From the NCBI GenBank assembly GCA_963843465.1, contig CAWJKP010000004.1:62001-126000 (forward strand): a DNA stretch of 64,000 bases. Reading direction: 5' to 3'. The position numbers and the translations under genes were made by a program. Positions 33,726 through 41,736 of this stretch are shown here, one piece after another. This DNA comes from CAWJKP01 sp963843465 (GTDB lineage Bacteria; Planctomycetota; Planctomycetia; Pirellulales; Thermoguttaceae). Positions within the stretch are counted from its first letter, which is position 1; every line of letters starts with the position of its first letter. The notes beneath the pieces are model-generated. The model saw nothing but the letters and a program-made list of their open reading frames with translations, did not search any database and was not told where the DNA came from.

Positions 33726-34895
33726 ATGTCTTGCAAGCTCTTGCTGTTGCTGCTTTCGCTCGCCGCGGATGACAAGGTGCTGCCGCCCGCCGCACGGTCC
33801 GGCCACGGCAATCGCTCCCTGCTCGAGGAGATCGATTTTCCAGGGCTGTTGGCCGACAACCGTCCCAGCAGATGGTTGGCGCTGGCGGCGGGGGTGGTCG
33901 TGGGCTGGATCGCCGGGCGGCTGCTGGCGGCCGTCCTGCGCGGACTGGGCCGGCGGTGCCAGCGCCGCGGATGGAACGCCCGGCAACTGGTCCTCAGTGG
34001 GCTGGCCGGACCGGCAAGCCTCGCGATCCTGACCCTGGGCCTGACGGTCGGGCTGTCCAGCCTGGCGATGAGCGATCCCTTGGCCCTCTTCTGGAGCCGC
34101 ACGCTCCTGCTGCTCTGGTCCATCGCCGCTTTGTGGTACGCCTCGAACCTCATCGGGCTGGTCGACTTCGCCTTCCACCGGCTGCGCAGCGGTTCCGCCT
34201 TGGACCAGCAGCTTGCCCCGCTGGTCCGCAAGACGCTCCGCTTCCTGCTGGTGGTGCTGGGGGTGCTGTTCATCGTCGACTCGGTTTTCCATCGCGACAT
34301 CGGCGCCTGGCTGGCCGGGCTGGGAATCGCCGGGCTGGCCGTCTCCCTGGCCGCCCAGGACTCGCTCAAGAACCTCTTCGGCTCGATCACGATCCTCGTC
34401 GACCGCCCGTTCCTCGTCGGCCAGTCGATCAGTTACGGCGGGCACGAGGGCCTCGTCGAGGAGATCGGCTTCCGTTCGACGAAGTTGCGGACCGACGGCG
34501 GCAGCCTGGTGACGATCCCCAACTCGAAGATCGTCAACGATCTGGTGGAGAACATGGACCGCCGCTACTTCCGCCGCGCATTCACCCTGAAGATCCCCTT
34601 GAGCACGCCGCCGGAGAAGGTGGTCGAGGCCCTGACGATCCTCGGCAAGATCTTCGAGGAGGAAGCGATCCGCGAGCCGGTCCGCCCGTTGATCGACGGC
34701 CAATGCTGGCCGCCGCGGATCTACTTCAGCGATTTTGCGCCGGAGGGCCTCTCGATCTCGGTGACCTACTGGTATGCGCCGCCCTCGTGGTGGGATTTTC
34801 AGGAGCACGCCCAGAAGGTGAACCTGCGGATCGTGGAGGAGTTTTTCAAGGCCGGCATCGAGTGGGCGCCGCCCGCCGCGCCGCCGCAAAAGTAG
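33726..34895 (+). CDS. Small-conductance mechanosensitive channel, MscS family
   Basis: Membrane channel that opens under tension to relieve osmotic downshock. After a short signal-like N-terminus, four to five helices are visible (WLALAAGVVVGWIAGRLLAA near 55, GPASLAILTLGLTVGLSSLA near 95, RFLLVVLGVLFIVDSVF near 180). The pore helix and start of the beta domain are intact: WLAGLGIAGLAVSLAAQDSL then KNLFGSITILVDRPFLVGQS near residues 195-235, followed by FRSTKLRTDGGSLVTIPNSK. The C-terminal alpha/beta domain runs to residue 380. At 389 residues it is a normal MscS-like protein with extra N-terminal helices. It is divergently transcribed from the CPBP gene. Confidence 0.93.
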   Translation: MSCKLLLLLLSLAADDKVLPPAARSGHGNRSLLEEIDFPGLLADNRPSRWLALAAGVVVGWIAGRLLAAVLRGLGRRCQRRGWNARQLVLSGLAGPASLAILTLGLTVGLSSLAMSDPLALFWSRTLLLLWSIAALWYASNLIGLVDFAFHRLRSGSALDQQLAPLVRKTLRFLLVVLGVLFIVDSVFHRDIGAWLAGLGIAGLAVSLAAQDSLKNLFGSITILVDRPFLVGQSISYGGHEGLVEEIGFRSTKLRTDGGSLVTIPNSKIVNDLVENMDRRYFRRAFTLKIPLSTPPEKVVEALTILGKIFEEEAIREPVRPLIDGQCWPPRIYFSDFAPEGLSISVTYWYAPPSWWDFQEHAQKVNLRIVEEFFKAGIEWAPPAAPPQK

Positions 34896-34941
34896 GAGTT
34901 GCTCCTTGCCAACGCGGCGCACGTCTGCCGCCTAAGCACTT

Positions 34942-35406
34942 TTATTTCGATGCGACTTCCGCCCCGTTGCCTTTTCGAGGCATGTTGGCCTCCCGGCCGA
35001 GCCGGCGGGTGATCCTGATTCCCCACCAGACACCCAAGGAAGCAAACAGAATTGCACCGACCCACGAGCCGATCAAGAGCGACCAGATTACCCCCCCCAC
35101 GTGCCACCCCAAACCCGCATCCGCGAATTCGTCACCGAGGAAGCCGCCTAACGCAGCCCCGATAGGGCAGCCAACCAGTCCGAGGAAGGCAGTCTTCAAT
35201 TTCCTTTTCCCTGGCGTATGCGTCCAAAAGATTCCTCCAAGGAGAGTACCAACAACGCCCAGCAGAAGAACGCTCAACCATAGGAACCTGTCGCTACGAT
35301 CGGGATTTACTTCGTCCATTCGTATATTGTAATAGGCAAGGGCGATCAAGGCCAACCCCGCGACGGTCAGCCAACCCGCGAGACTGCCTGACTGGAATCG
35401 TTTCAT
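34942..35406 (-). CDS. Small membrane protein of unknown function
   Basis: A 154-residue protein with four hydrophobic segments (SLAGWLTVAGLALIALAYY, FLWLSVLLLGVVGTLLGGIF, TAFLGLVGCPIGAALGGFLG and VIWSLLIGSWVGAILFASLG). Gly-rich helices suggest tight packing, but no family is recognised. A GGAAAG sequence lies seven bases before the ATG. It is convergent with the MscS gene. Third positions are less GC-rich than in MscS. Confidence 0.65.
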   Translation of the reverse strand: MKRFQSGSLAGWLTVAGLALIALAYYNIRMDEVNPDRSDRFLWLSVLLLGVVGTLLGGIFWTHTPGKRKLKTAFLGLVGCPIGAALGGFLGDEFADAGLGWHVGGVIWSLLIGSWVGAILFASLGVWWGIRITRRLGREANMPRKGNGAEVASK

Positions 35407-35566
35407 AGATTCTTTCCGGATTCACCGAGCACGCTGGATTCCAGGACCAATCCAAGCGGGTTGACGCCACTACGATCATAGGCTCGGTTCTCGGGGAAAT
35501 ATATCGCCTGCTGTTGATGGCGCGACCCGAGAACCCAGGGCGCAGCCGTGGGAGGCGATCTAAGAG

Positions 35567-36247
35567 TCAGCCCGCCTTGCGGGCCTCGACGAACTCGTAG
35601 AGCAGGGCGTTGCCCCGTTTGCCCACCGGGCGGACCGTGCCCATCTGGCGGAAACAGTAGGCGATCCGCTGGGCCATCAAGCGGCGGACCTGGAGCGACT
35701 CCGCCAGATCGCCCGTGTGGAACCTCCGCGGCAGCGGACAGGCGGCCAGCTCGGCCAGGTCCGCGGCGGTCCGCAGCCGGCGAGTCGAGCAGACGGCGAC
35801 AAGCTTCTGGTCTTCGACCTCGTAGTCGCTCGGCCGCCAGCGCCGCCGCCGCCCGTGGCCCGGGTAGCGCCATTCCTCGACCTCCACCAGCACCACGTCC
35901 AAGGTCAAGCGGGGATGAGGAAAGACCCGGGTAAAATGGATCAGCTCGTCGAACAGGTCCAAGAGCCCTCCCCGCAGCGGGCTGCGGCGGCGGCTGGCCA
36001 CCGCCCCGCCCTTGGACTGCCGCTTCACCAGCAGCTTGCCGGCCACGATCGGCTTGACCACCAGCACCTGGTGGTCGCAAAGCAGGTCGCGGACCTTGTC
36101 GCGGATGGCCGCCAGTGAGCCGTGCTGGATCTCGATCAGGCGGTCCCGATCGACCACGTCGATCCGATAGCCCCCCAGCGAGACCTCGAACTGGGCCGGC
36201 CCAGGGGCGTAGAGCGTCTTCAGGTCGCGGTGCAGGGAGGTTTCCAT
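35567..36247 (-). CDS. Conserved hypothetical, nuclease-like N-terminus plus winged-helix-like C-terminus
   Basis: A 226-residue basic protein. The N-terminus (GGYRIDVVDRDRLIEIQHGS then LAAIRDKVRDLLCDHQVLVV) has the D...EIQ arrangement seen in PD-(D/E)xK nuclease-fold proteins. The middle, DVVLVEVEEWRYPGHGRRRR, is highly basic. The C-terminal 60 residues (FHTGDLAESLQVRRLMAQRI then AYCFRQMGTVRPVGKRGNAL) look like a winged helix. I have a general recollection of similar planctomycete proteins but no functional assignment; nuclease activity is inference from one motif. Confidence 0.65.
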   Translation of the reverse strand: METSLHRDLKTLYAPGPAQFEVSLGGYRIDVVDRDRLIEIQHGSLAAIRDKVRDLLCDHQVLVVKPIVAGKLLVKRQSKGGAVASRRRSPLRGGLLDLFDELIHFTRVFPHPRLTLDVVLVEVEEWRYPGHGRRRRWRPSDYEVEDQKLVAVCSTRRLRTAADLAELAACPLPRRFHTGDLAESLQVRRLMAQRIAYCFRQMGTVRPVGKRGNALLYEFVEARKAG

Positions 36248-36341
36248 AGGGATGGATTATCGTCCCGCGAAAGACGGATCTTCAGCCTATCCCCGTAGCC
36301 TCGCGGGACGGCCTATGGAAAGAAAAGGACAGAAGAGAAGA

Positions 36342-36445
36342 GATCACGAAAACCCGAAAGAAGAGAAAACCCGAAGAACAGGAAAAGAATAAGGAAAAAT
36401 ATGTCTCTGCTTTTCAGGTTTCCCCGTCTTTCGGGTTTTCGTGAT
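36342..36445. repeat. Inverted repeat GATCACGAAAACCCGAAAG
   Basis: GATCACGAAAACCCGAAAG faces CTTTCGGGTTTTCGTGATC across about 65 bases of purine-rich then pyrimidine-rich DNA. It lies upstream of the TSUP gene. Confidence 0.8.
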
Positions 36446-36554
36446 CCTCTTCCTCCTCTTTGAAGTCTCATGGCGAAGCCGGCCCTGGTCAGCACGGCCG
36501 GATGCCGCAAGAATGGGATGGGCGGCGGGGCTGCGAACGACGAGGAGCGAAGCG

Positions 36555-37395
36555 GTGAACATCCTGGTCTTTACGCTCTTGGTGGCGTGCGGATCACTGG
36601 CCGCCGGACTGATCGGCTCGTTGACCGGCCTGGGCGGCGGGGTGGTGATCGTGCCGATGTTGACGCTCGTTTTCAAGGTCCCCATCCACTATGCCATGGG
36701 GGCCTCGCTGGTCTCGGTGATCGGCACCTCGTCCGGCGCGGCGGCGGCCTACGTCAAGGAGGGCTATGCCAATCTTCGCATCGGCATGTTCCTGGAGGTA
36801 GCCACGGTCGGCGGGGCCCTGGTCGGGGCCTCGCTGGTCCCCCGGGTGCCGACCTCGGCGATCGCCGTGATCTTCGGCGTGGTGTTGCTCGTCTCGGCCG
36901 CCTTTTCCCGCCGGCCGCAGGCCGAGCGGCCCGCCACCAGCGGCCGGCCCGATCGGCTGGCCGCCTGGCTGGGCATGAACGGCAGCTTTCCCACCCCACA
37001 GGGAGCGCGGTCCTATTGCGTCTACCACGTGCCGCTGGGATTCGCCCTGATGGCGGTGGCCGGGGCCCTTTCGGGCCTGTTGGGGATCGGCTCCGGAGGC
37101 GCTGAAGGTGCTGGCCATGGACCAGGCGATGCGGATGCCCTTCAAGGTCTCCACCACCACCAGCAATTTCATGATCGGCGTGACGGCCGCGGCCAGCGCG
37201 GGCCTCTACCTGAAGTCCGGCTACATCGACCCCGGCCTGGCGATGCCGGTAATCCTGGGCGTTTTGCCGGGGGCCATGCTGGGGGCCCATCTGCTGGGGC
37301 GGTTGGAGTCGCGCCGCTTGCGATGGTTCTTTGCCGCGGTGATCGTGGCCCTGGCGATCGAGATGATGTACAACGGCGCGATGGGGAGACTGTGA
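36555..37395 (+). CDS. TauE/SafE-family (TSUP) transporter, frameshifted
   Basis: Sulfite/organosulfonate exporter family. The first repeat is NILVFTLLVACGSLAAGLIG then SLTGLGGGVVIVPMLTLVF, with GTSSGAAAAYVKEGYANLRI after it. The second half starts FALMAVAGALSGLLGIGSG; one extra G near 37099 (GGAGGCGCTG instead of GGAGCGCTG) breaks the frame, and the protein continues ALKVLAMDQAMRMPFKVSTT then TSNFMIGVTAAASAGLYLKS to the normal end MYNGAMGRL. The corrected length is about 280 residues. The start is a GTG with GAGGAG eight bases upstream. The DUF1634 gene immediately downstream is the family's usual neighbour. Confidence 0.88.
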
Positions 37396-37398
37396 GAC

Positions 37399-37854
37399 AT
37401 GGCGTGGCAAAAACGAAGACGGGGGAATTGCCAAATAACTGGCGGATTCCCCTCACCCCGTCCCTCTCCCGAAGGTAGAGGGGGCTTACGCTGGAGCGAC
37501 CGGGAGGTGCAGAGCGTGGTCGGCAACCTGCTCCGCGCCGGCGTGATCCTGGCGTTCACGGTGGTGGCGGTCGGCGGCGTGCTGTACCTGGTCCGCTACG
37601 GCGCGGCCCAGCCGCAGCAAGGCGTCTTCCGCGGCGAGCCGGCCGACCTGCGGAGCGTCGGCGGCATTCTGCGCAACGCGCTGGGCCTTTCGCGGCGGGG
37701 CATCATCCAGCTTGGAGTGCTGTTGTTGATCGCCACGCCCGTCGCCCGCGTCGTCTTCTCGATCGTGGCCTTTCTCGAGCAGCGCGACGGGAAGTACGTG
37801 GTGGTGACCCTGATCGTGCTGGCCGGGCTATTATATAGTCTGGTTCGCCTGTAG
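37399..37854 (+). CDS. DUF1634-family membrane protein
   Basis: Small membrane protein with three helices (LLRAGVILAFTVVAVGGVLY, RGIIQLGVLLLIATPVARVV and YVVVTLIVLAGLLYSLVRL), the layout and sequence of DUF1634 proteins, which are usually encoded next to TSUP transporters and may be accessory subunits. It starts four bases after the transporter's stop. The N-terminal segment GFPSPRPSPEGRGGL is encoded by a CCCTCACCCCGTCCCTCTCC-type repeat, which appears to have extended the N-terminus; a native start nearer REVQSVVGNLLRAG is likely in the ancestor. Confidence 0.82.
   Translation: MAWQKRRRGNCQITGGFPSPRPSPEGRGGLRWSDREVQSVVGNLLRAGVILAFTVVAVGGVLYLVRYGAAQPQQGVFRGEPADLRSVGGILRNALGLSRRGIIQLGVLLLIATPVARVVFSIVAFLEQRDGKYVVVTLIVLAGLLYSLVRL
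37440..37485. repeat. CCCTCACCCCGTCCCTCTCC repeat arm
   Basis: GATTCCCCTCACCCCGTCCC followed by TCTCCCGAAGGTAGAGGGGG; a related copy lies near 52.92 kb. This type of repeat is common in many bacterial genomes. Here it is translated in the DUF1634 gene. Confidence 0.7.
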
Positions 37855-38037
37855 GACGGATTGCTAATCCGTCCGGAAATCGTGGACGCAGCAGGCAATC
37901 GTAGGGTGGGACAAGGCCGCCGTGGCGGCCGCCGGCCCACCAGGGACCGGCAGAAATGGTGGGCCGGCGCTCGCTTGCGCGAGGGCCGACAGAAATGGTG
38001 GGCCGGCGCTCGCTTGCGCGAGCTTGTCCCACCCTAC
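37851..38037. repeat. Composite repeat: GTAGGACGGATTGC arm plus three-arm GTAGGGTGGGACAAG unit
   Basis: The stop codon TAG of the DUF1634 gene is the TAG of GTAGGACGGATTGCTAATCC. Some 25 bases later GTAGGGTGGGACAAGGCCGC begins, followed by two tandem copies of the right-arm unit GGTGGGCCGGCGCTCGCTTG and the terminal TTGTCCCACCCTAC. The element ends inside the last codons of the TlpA-like gene. Confidence 0.85.
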
Positions 38038-39238
38038 TCTTGCTTTGTAGACCTCTTCGGGGCCGGACCGAGCAGCTTCGCCAGTTCCTCCTCCAGCCGC
38101 GGGCCGCGGACATCCAGGGTAATCACTTTCCCCTGCTTGTCGACCAGCGCCAAGGCGGGAATGGCGACGACCCCGTAGTAGTCGGCCAGCGACTTCTCGC
38201 CGGCCGCCGCGTCGAAGAGGATCGTCCAGGGCACCGCGTGCTCCTTGAGGAAGTCTTTCACCGGTTGGCGATCTTCGTCGAGATTGATTCCTACCACCTC
38301 GAAGCCGCGGGCGTGGTAGGTCTTGTAGGCCTCGTGGATGTTTTCGATCTCCTCCACGCAGGGTCCGCACCAGGTGGCCCAGAAGTCGACCAGCACGACC
38401 TTGCCGCGGTACTTGGCCCAGTCGAACTTCTCCCCCCCAAGGTCTCTCCCTCGACCCGCATCGGCCCGCCGACCAGCGACAGCCGCCTGGCAGCGCCTTC
38501 CAGCCGGGTGGCCAGCTTGGCGATCTCCTTGTCCCCGGCCTTGGCCAGGATCTTGGCGCAGTCGCGATAGAGCTGCGCGGCGAGTTTCGGGTCGCTATGC
38601 TCGGCCGCGCCGCCGACGGTCATCGCCAGCGCGACTTCTTCCCGCCCGATCGGGCCGCCGGCCAGGTGCCGCTTGACTTCCTCGATCAGCTTGGCAAGCT
38701 GCTTCGGGTCTTCCTCGGCCGCCTCGACGCGCATGGAGAGGACCACCGCCTCGGCCTCGCGGGCGAGCTTGGGAAGCCCGGCCTTCTTGAGCTCTGCGGG
38801 CAACGCCCGAAGCTGCTGGCCCGCCGCGGCGTCGCCCATCTCCTTGAGCGTCGCCAGGGCGTCCAACTTGTACTTGACTGCCTCCTGCGCTTGTTGTTCG
38901 TCGGGCTTGGCCGCCAGCAGGCGATCCGAGGCATCGAGCATGTTCTTAGCCAGCGTGCGGCGGAACCGCGTGACCGAATCGAAATCCGTCTTCTCCGGCT
39001 GCAGGTCTTCGAGCGTCTCCAGGTAGTCCAGCAGCTCCTTGGGCCCGCCCTTGGGAACGGCCGGCGGAGTATTGGTTGCGGTTGTCGGTGGCGGGTTGAC
39101 ATTGCCCAGCGCGGGCCCGGGGGGCTTCGACTTGCCGGCCGGGTCGCCGGCCACGAGGACTTGCAAGATCCACGCCGCCAGGATCGCCAGCGAACCCAGG
39201 AAACCGAACCGCCACGCCCGATTCGCTCGGAGTTTCAC
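38034..39238 (-). CDS. TlpA-like thioredoxin-fold protein, frameshifted
   Basis: Membrane-anchored or secreted thiol-disulfide protein. An N-terminal helix (RFGFLGSLAILAAWILQVLV) is followed by a helical domain of about 220 residues of unknown type. The C-terminal thioredoxin domain has the active site VLVDFWATWCGPCVEEIENI (WCGPC) and the cis-Pro region VVAIPALALVDKQGKV. The two parts are in different frames: the bases encoding VEGETLGG hold seven Gs where eight would give EKFDWAKYRGKVVLVDFW, so a one-base loss near 38435 explains the break. The start is a GTG preceded by CTGGAGA. Corrected length is about 402 residues. Likely an extracytoplasmic disulfide reductase. Confidence 0.8.
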
Positions 39239-39332
39239 AACTGTATCTCCAGGGAAGACGCAAGGGAAAGCAGACCGTACCCGCAATCATCCGGGGGACC
39301 CGCCGGCAGGGCAAGTCCCGAATCCCCGTAGG

Positions 39333-39362
39333 TTATGCTTTAGCATAACATAATCTATTATA
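39333..39362 (-). promoter_or_regulatory. Candidate promoter and operator of the TlpA-like gene
   Basis: On the minus strand a TATAAT (at 39357-39362) lies next to the perfect palindrome TTATGCTTTAGCATAA, in an AT-rich island about 100 bases before the gene start. The palindrome is well placed for a repressor or activator site just downstream of the -10 box. This is read from sequence pattern only. Confidence 0.4.
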
Positions 39363-39518
39363 GGGCAGGGGATTATGCTAAGAAGCTGTTGCGCAACCGG
39401 GGCGTGGCGACGGGCAAGAATGCCCATCCTACGGCCACGGTAGGTTGGGCATTCCTGCCCGACGCTGGCTCCCCGGGGTTTCTAAAGCACACCCTACCCG
39501 CTACGCGCCTCTTCTGCC

Positions 39519-40397
39519 TTACGGCACCCCGACAGCAGAGCTGCCAGGCCCACCGGCCTTCGCGTGGAACTCGACGATCCGCTGCCAGGCTTCTTCGGCC
39601 GTCTCGGCGTACTGGATCAGGTCCAGGTCGGCGTCGTCGATAGCCCCCTCGTCGGCCAAGAAGTGGAGATCCAAGACCTTGGTCCAGTAGTCGCGGCCGA
39701 ACATCACCACGGGGATCTCCTGCATACGACCGGTCTGGCGGAGCGTCAGCGCGTCGAACAACTCGTCCAGCGTGCCGAATCCGCCCGGGAAGACCACCAG
39801 GGCCTTGGCCCGCAAGAGGAAGTGCAGCTTCCGCATGGCGAAATAGCGGAACTGGAAGCAGAGTTCCGGCGTGATATAGGGATTGGGCGACTGCTCGTGG
39901 GGCAAGTGGATGTTCAGCCCGACCGACTTGGCGTGTACGTCGGCGGCGCCGCGGTTGGCGGCCTCCATGATTCCCGGGCCGCCGCCGGTGACAATCACGT
40001 ACTCCCGCGTGCCGTCCTGCTGGGTCAACGAAGAGACCAGGGCGGCAAACTTGCGGGCCTCCTCGTAGTAGCGGGCCTTGGCGACGATCCGCTCCGCCCG
40101 GCCGACCGCCCGCCGGAGCGCCGAATCGTCGGGCGCTGCGGCCAACGCGGCCCGGGTCCGATCGAACTGCTTGCGGGCCGCCTCGGCCTCGACTACCCGC
40201 GTGCTGCCGAAGACCACGATCGTCGAGTGGATGTTCATCCGCTCGAAGGCCAGCTCCGGCTTGAGCAACTCAAGCTGCATCCGCATGGGCCGCAACGCGG
40301 GGTCCTCGAGAAAGTCGATGTCCTCGTACGCCAGCCGATAACTGGGCGACTCAAGGATCGTCCGTAGCTTCCGTTTACGCTCTTGTTCTTCGTCCAC
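39519..40397 (-). CDS. LOG-family (TIGR00730-type) Rossmann protein
   Basis: Member of the lysine decarboxylase-like LOG family, most of which are cytokinin-type nucleoside 5'-monophosphate phosphoribohydrolases or relatives. The two signature motifs are VIVTGGGPGIMEAANRGAAD near residue 155 and ALVVFPGGFGTLDELFDALT near 215 (PGGxGTxxE). FGSTRVVEAEAARKQFD near 65 is the first nucleotide-fold strand. A start at the GTG giving VDEEQERKRKLRTILES was preferred: GGAG lies seven bases upstream and the longer frame is translated from a repeat. Length is 292 residues, longer than the 190-residue plant-like LOG group. Substrate is not determined. Confidence 0.85.
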   Translation of the reverse strand: MDEEQERKRKLRTILESPSYRLAYEDIDFLEDPALRPMRMQLELLKPELAFERMNIHSTIVVFGSTRVVEAEAARKQFDRTRAALAAAPDDSALRRAVGRAERIVAKARYYEEARKFAALVSSLTQQDGTREYVIVTGGGPGIMEAANRGAADVHAKSVGLNIHLPHEQSPNPYITPELCFQFRYFAMRKLHFLLRAKALVVFPGGFGTLDELFDALTLRQTGRMQEIPVVMFGRDYWTKVLDLHFLADEGAIDDADLDLIQYAETAEEAWQRIVEFHAKAGGPGSSAVGVP

Positions 40398-40452
40398 AGG
40401 CAAGCTCCATCGTTGTCTGAACCACCACGAACTCTTCCGCAGGCGAGCTATC

Positions 40453-40552
40453 TTTGGAGTGCGGCGACTTGTCGCCGCTTTTCGGCACCATAGGTCTTCC
40501 CATCGCTTCCGGCCGCTCAAAAAAGCGGCGACAAGTCGCCGCACTCCAAAAC
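40453..40552. repeat. GCGGCGACTTGTCGCCGC inverted pair
   Basis: GGAGTGCGGCGACTTGTCGC and GCGACAAGTCGCCGCACTCC bracket about 50 bases between two minus-strand genes. Each arm is itself a hairpin, with a GGAG rather than GTAG foot. Confidence 0.85.
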
Positions 40553-40572
40553 TTCGCCTGGTTTAGGACTAA

Positions 40573-41562
40573 CTACGGCCGACCGATCCACAGTCGGCCG
40601 AACCCGCTGGAGACTAACGGGCCCCAGGCAAGCACCCAGCCGAGCGCCGCCATCCACAGCCATAATGTAGGGTGGGACAAGGCCGCCGTGGCGGCCGCCG
40701 GCCCACCAGAACCAATCCCAAACGGTGGGCCGGCGCTCGCTGACGCGAGCTGGTCGCACCCTACCCTTCTCGCCAGCCGGCGGCACCCGCGCGACAGGCC
40801 GTCCATGAAAACACTTGCGACCGCCAACACGATCACCGACTGCCAGCCGAGAAACAACCCCGCTCCAACCAGGGCGAGAAAGAATCCGGCCGCCGAGCGG
40901 CGGCCAACGGCCGGCCGGGCGAGCCAACCCAGGATCGCCCCGGCCGCCGCTCCCGCCGTCCCGTCGGCCAGGCCGCCGACCCAGTCGGCCGGAAGCAAGG
41001 CTGCCGGGACCGGGTGCAGCCAGGGCCAGGCCAGCGGCGCCAGCCCTCCGACCGCCATTGCCGGCAGCCAGAGTCGCCCTGGAATCCGCTGACCATCGTA
41101 CTCGATCAGCAGAGCGGCCATCAACGTCGAAAAGAAGAGTAAATGGTAGGCCAATATCCCGGCCAACTGGGCCGCGTCCAACGGCGGTCCAAAGACCTCC
41201 CCGCGTTGAATCTCCGGCCGCAAGGGCAGGTTGGCCCCACGCAAGAGAAACTCTAAGACGCCGAGTGCCAAAAAAGTCACCGCGGAAATCGCCTCTACCA
41301 GGGGGTATCTCGTGGGGATCGGCGACCGGCAGTCGCGGCACCTTCCACGGAGGACCAACCAGCCGGCGATGGGCAGGTTATCGTGCCAACGGATGGGGTG
41401 TTTGCAAGTCGGGCAATGGGAACCGGGCCGAATCAAGCTCAGTCCGGCCGGCAGACGGTAGACCACCACGTTCACGAAGCTGCCGATCGCCCCACCCATC
41501 GCGAACAACCAGAACGCCAGGATCACGTTCTGGGTAGACAGCCAAGACTCGGCCAGGAGCAT
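40573..41562 (-). CDS. Type A24 prepilin peptidase homologue, likely lacking GxGD
   Basis: Integral membrane protein related to bifunctional prepilin peptidase/N-methyltransferase. The N-terminal methyltransferase-type region is clear: FAMGGAIGSFVNVVVYRLPA near residue 25 and the zinc cysteines SHCPTCKHP and GRCRDCRSP. In the peptidase part the first aspartate is present in LLIEYDGQRIPGRLWLP. The second, normally in a GxGD motif, is not found: the matching place reads ILGWLARPAVGRRSAAGFFL. About 30 residues near the end (VGCDQLASASAGPPFGIGSG onward) come from a palindromic repeat; a final helix follows. AAGGGA lies before the chosen start. Peptidase activity is therefore doubtful. Confidence 0.8.
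   Translation of the reverse strand: MLLAESWLSTQNVILAFWLFAMGGAIGSFVNVVVYRLPAGLSLIRPGSHCPTCKHPIRWHDNLPIAGWLVLRGRCRDCRSPIPTRYPLVEAISAVTFLALGVLEFLLRGANLPLRPEIQRGEVFGPPLDAAQLAGILAYHLLFFSTLMAALLIEYDGQRIPGRLWLPAMAVGGLAPLAWPWLHPVPAALLPADWVGGLADGTAGAAAGAILGWLARPAVGRRSAAGFFLALVGAGLFLGWQSVIVLAVASVFMDGLSRGCRRLARRVGCDQLASASAGPPFGIGSGGPAAATAALSHPTLWLWMAALGWVLAWGPLVSSGFGRLWIGRP
40667..40762. repeat. GTAGGGTGGGACAAG pair inside the A24 gene
   Basis: GTAGGGTGGGACAAGGCCGC and the imperfect mirror GCGAGCTGGTCGCACCCTAC, in frame near the 3' end of the prepilin peptidase-like gene. Confidence 0.9.
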
Positions 41563-41736
41563 CAGTTCCCTTTGTGTCCCTTTGTGGTTTATTCGCCGTT
41601 CTTGTGATGATTCTAGTCTATCCTCGTCACGATCGGTCTCGACCCGAGAGGCGATTTTTCCTAGACTAGGACCCTCTGGAAGACTGGGAAATGGATCCAG
41701 TCCGTCGATCGACGGCCGCATGGAGGATCAACAGCG

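Noticed and set aside
33630..34922. N-terminal extension of the CPBP protease frame, antisense to MscS
   Set aside because: The long frame starts inside the opposite-strand MscS gene; the protease proper starts at 33626.
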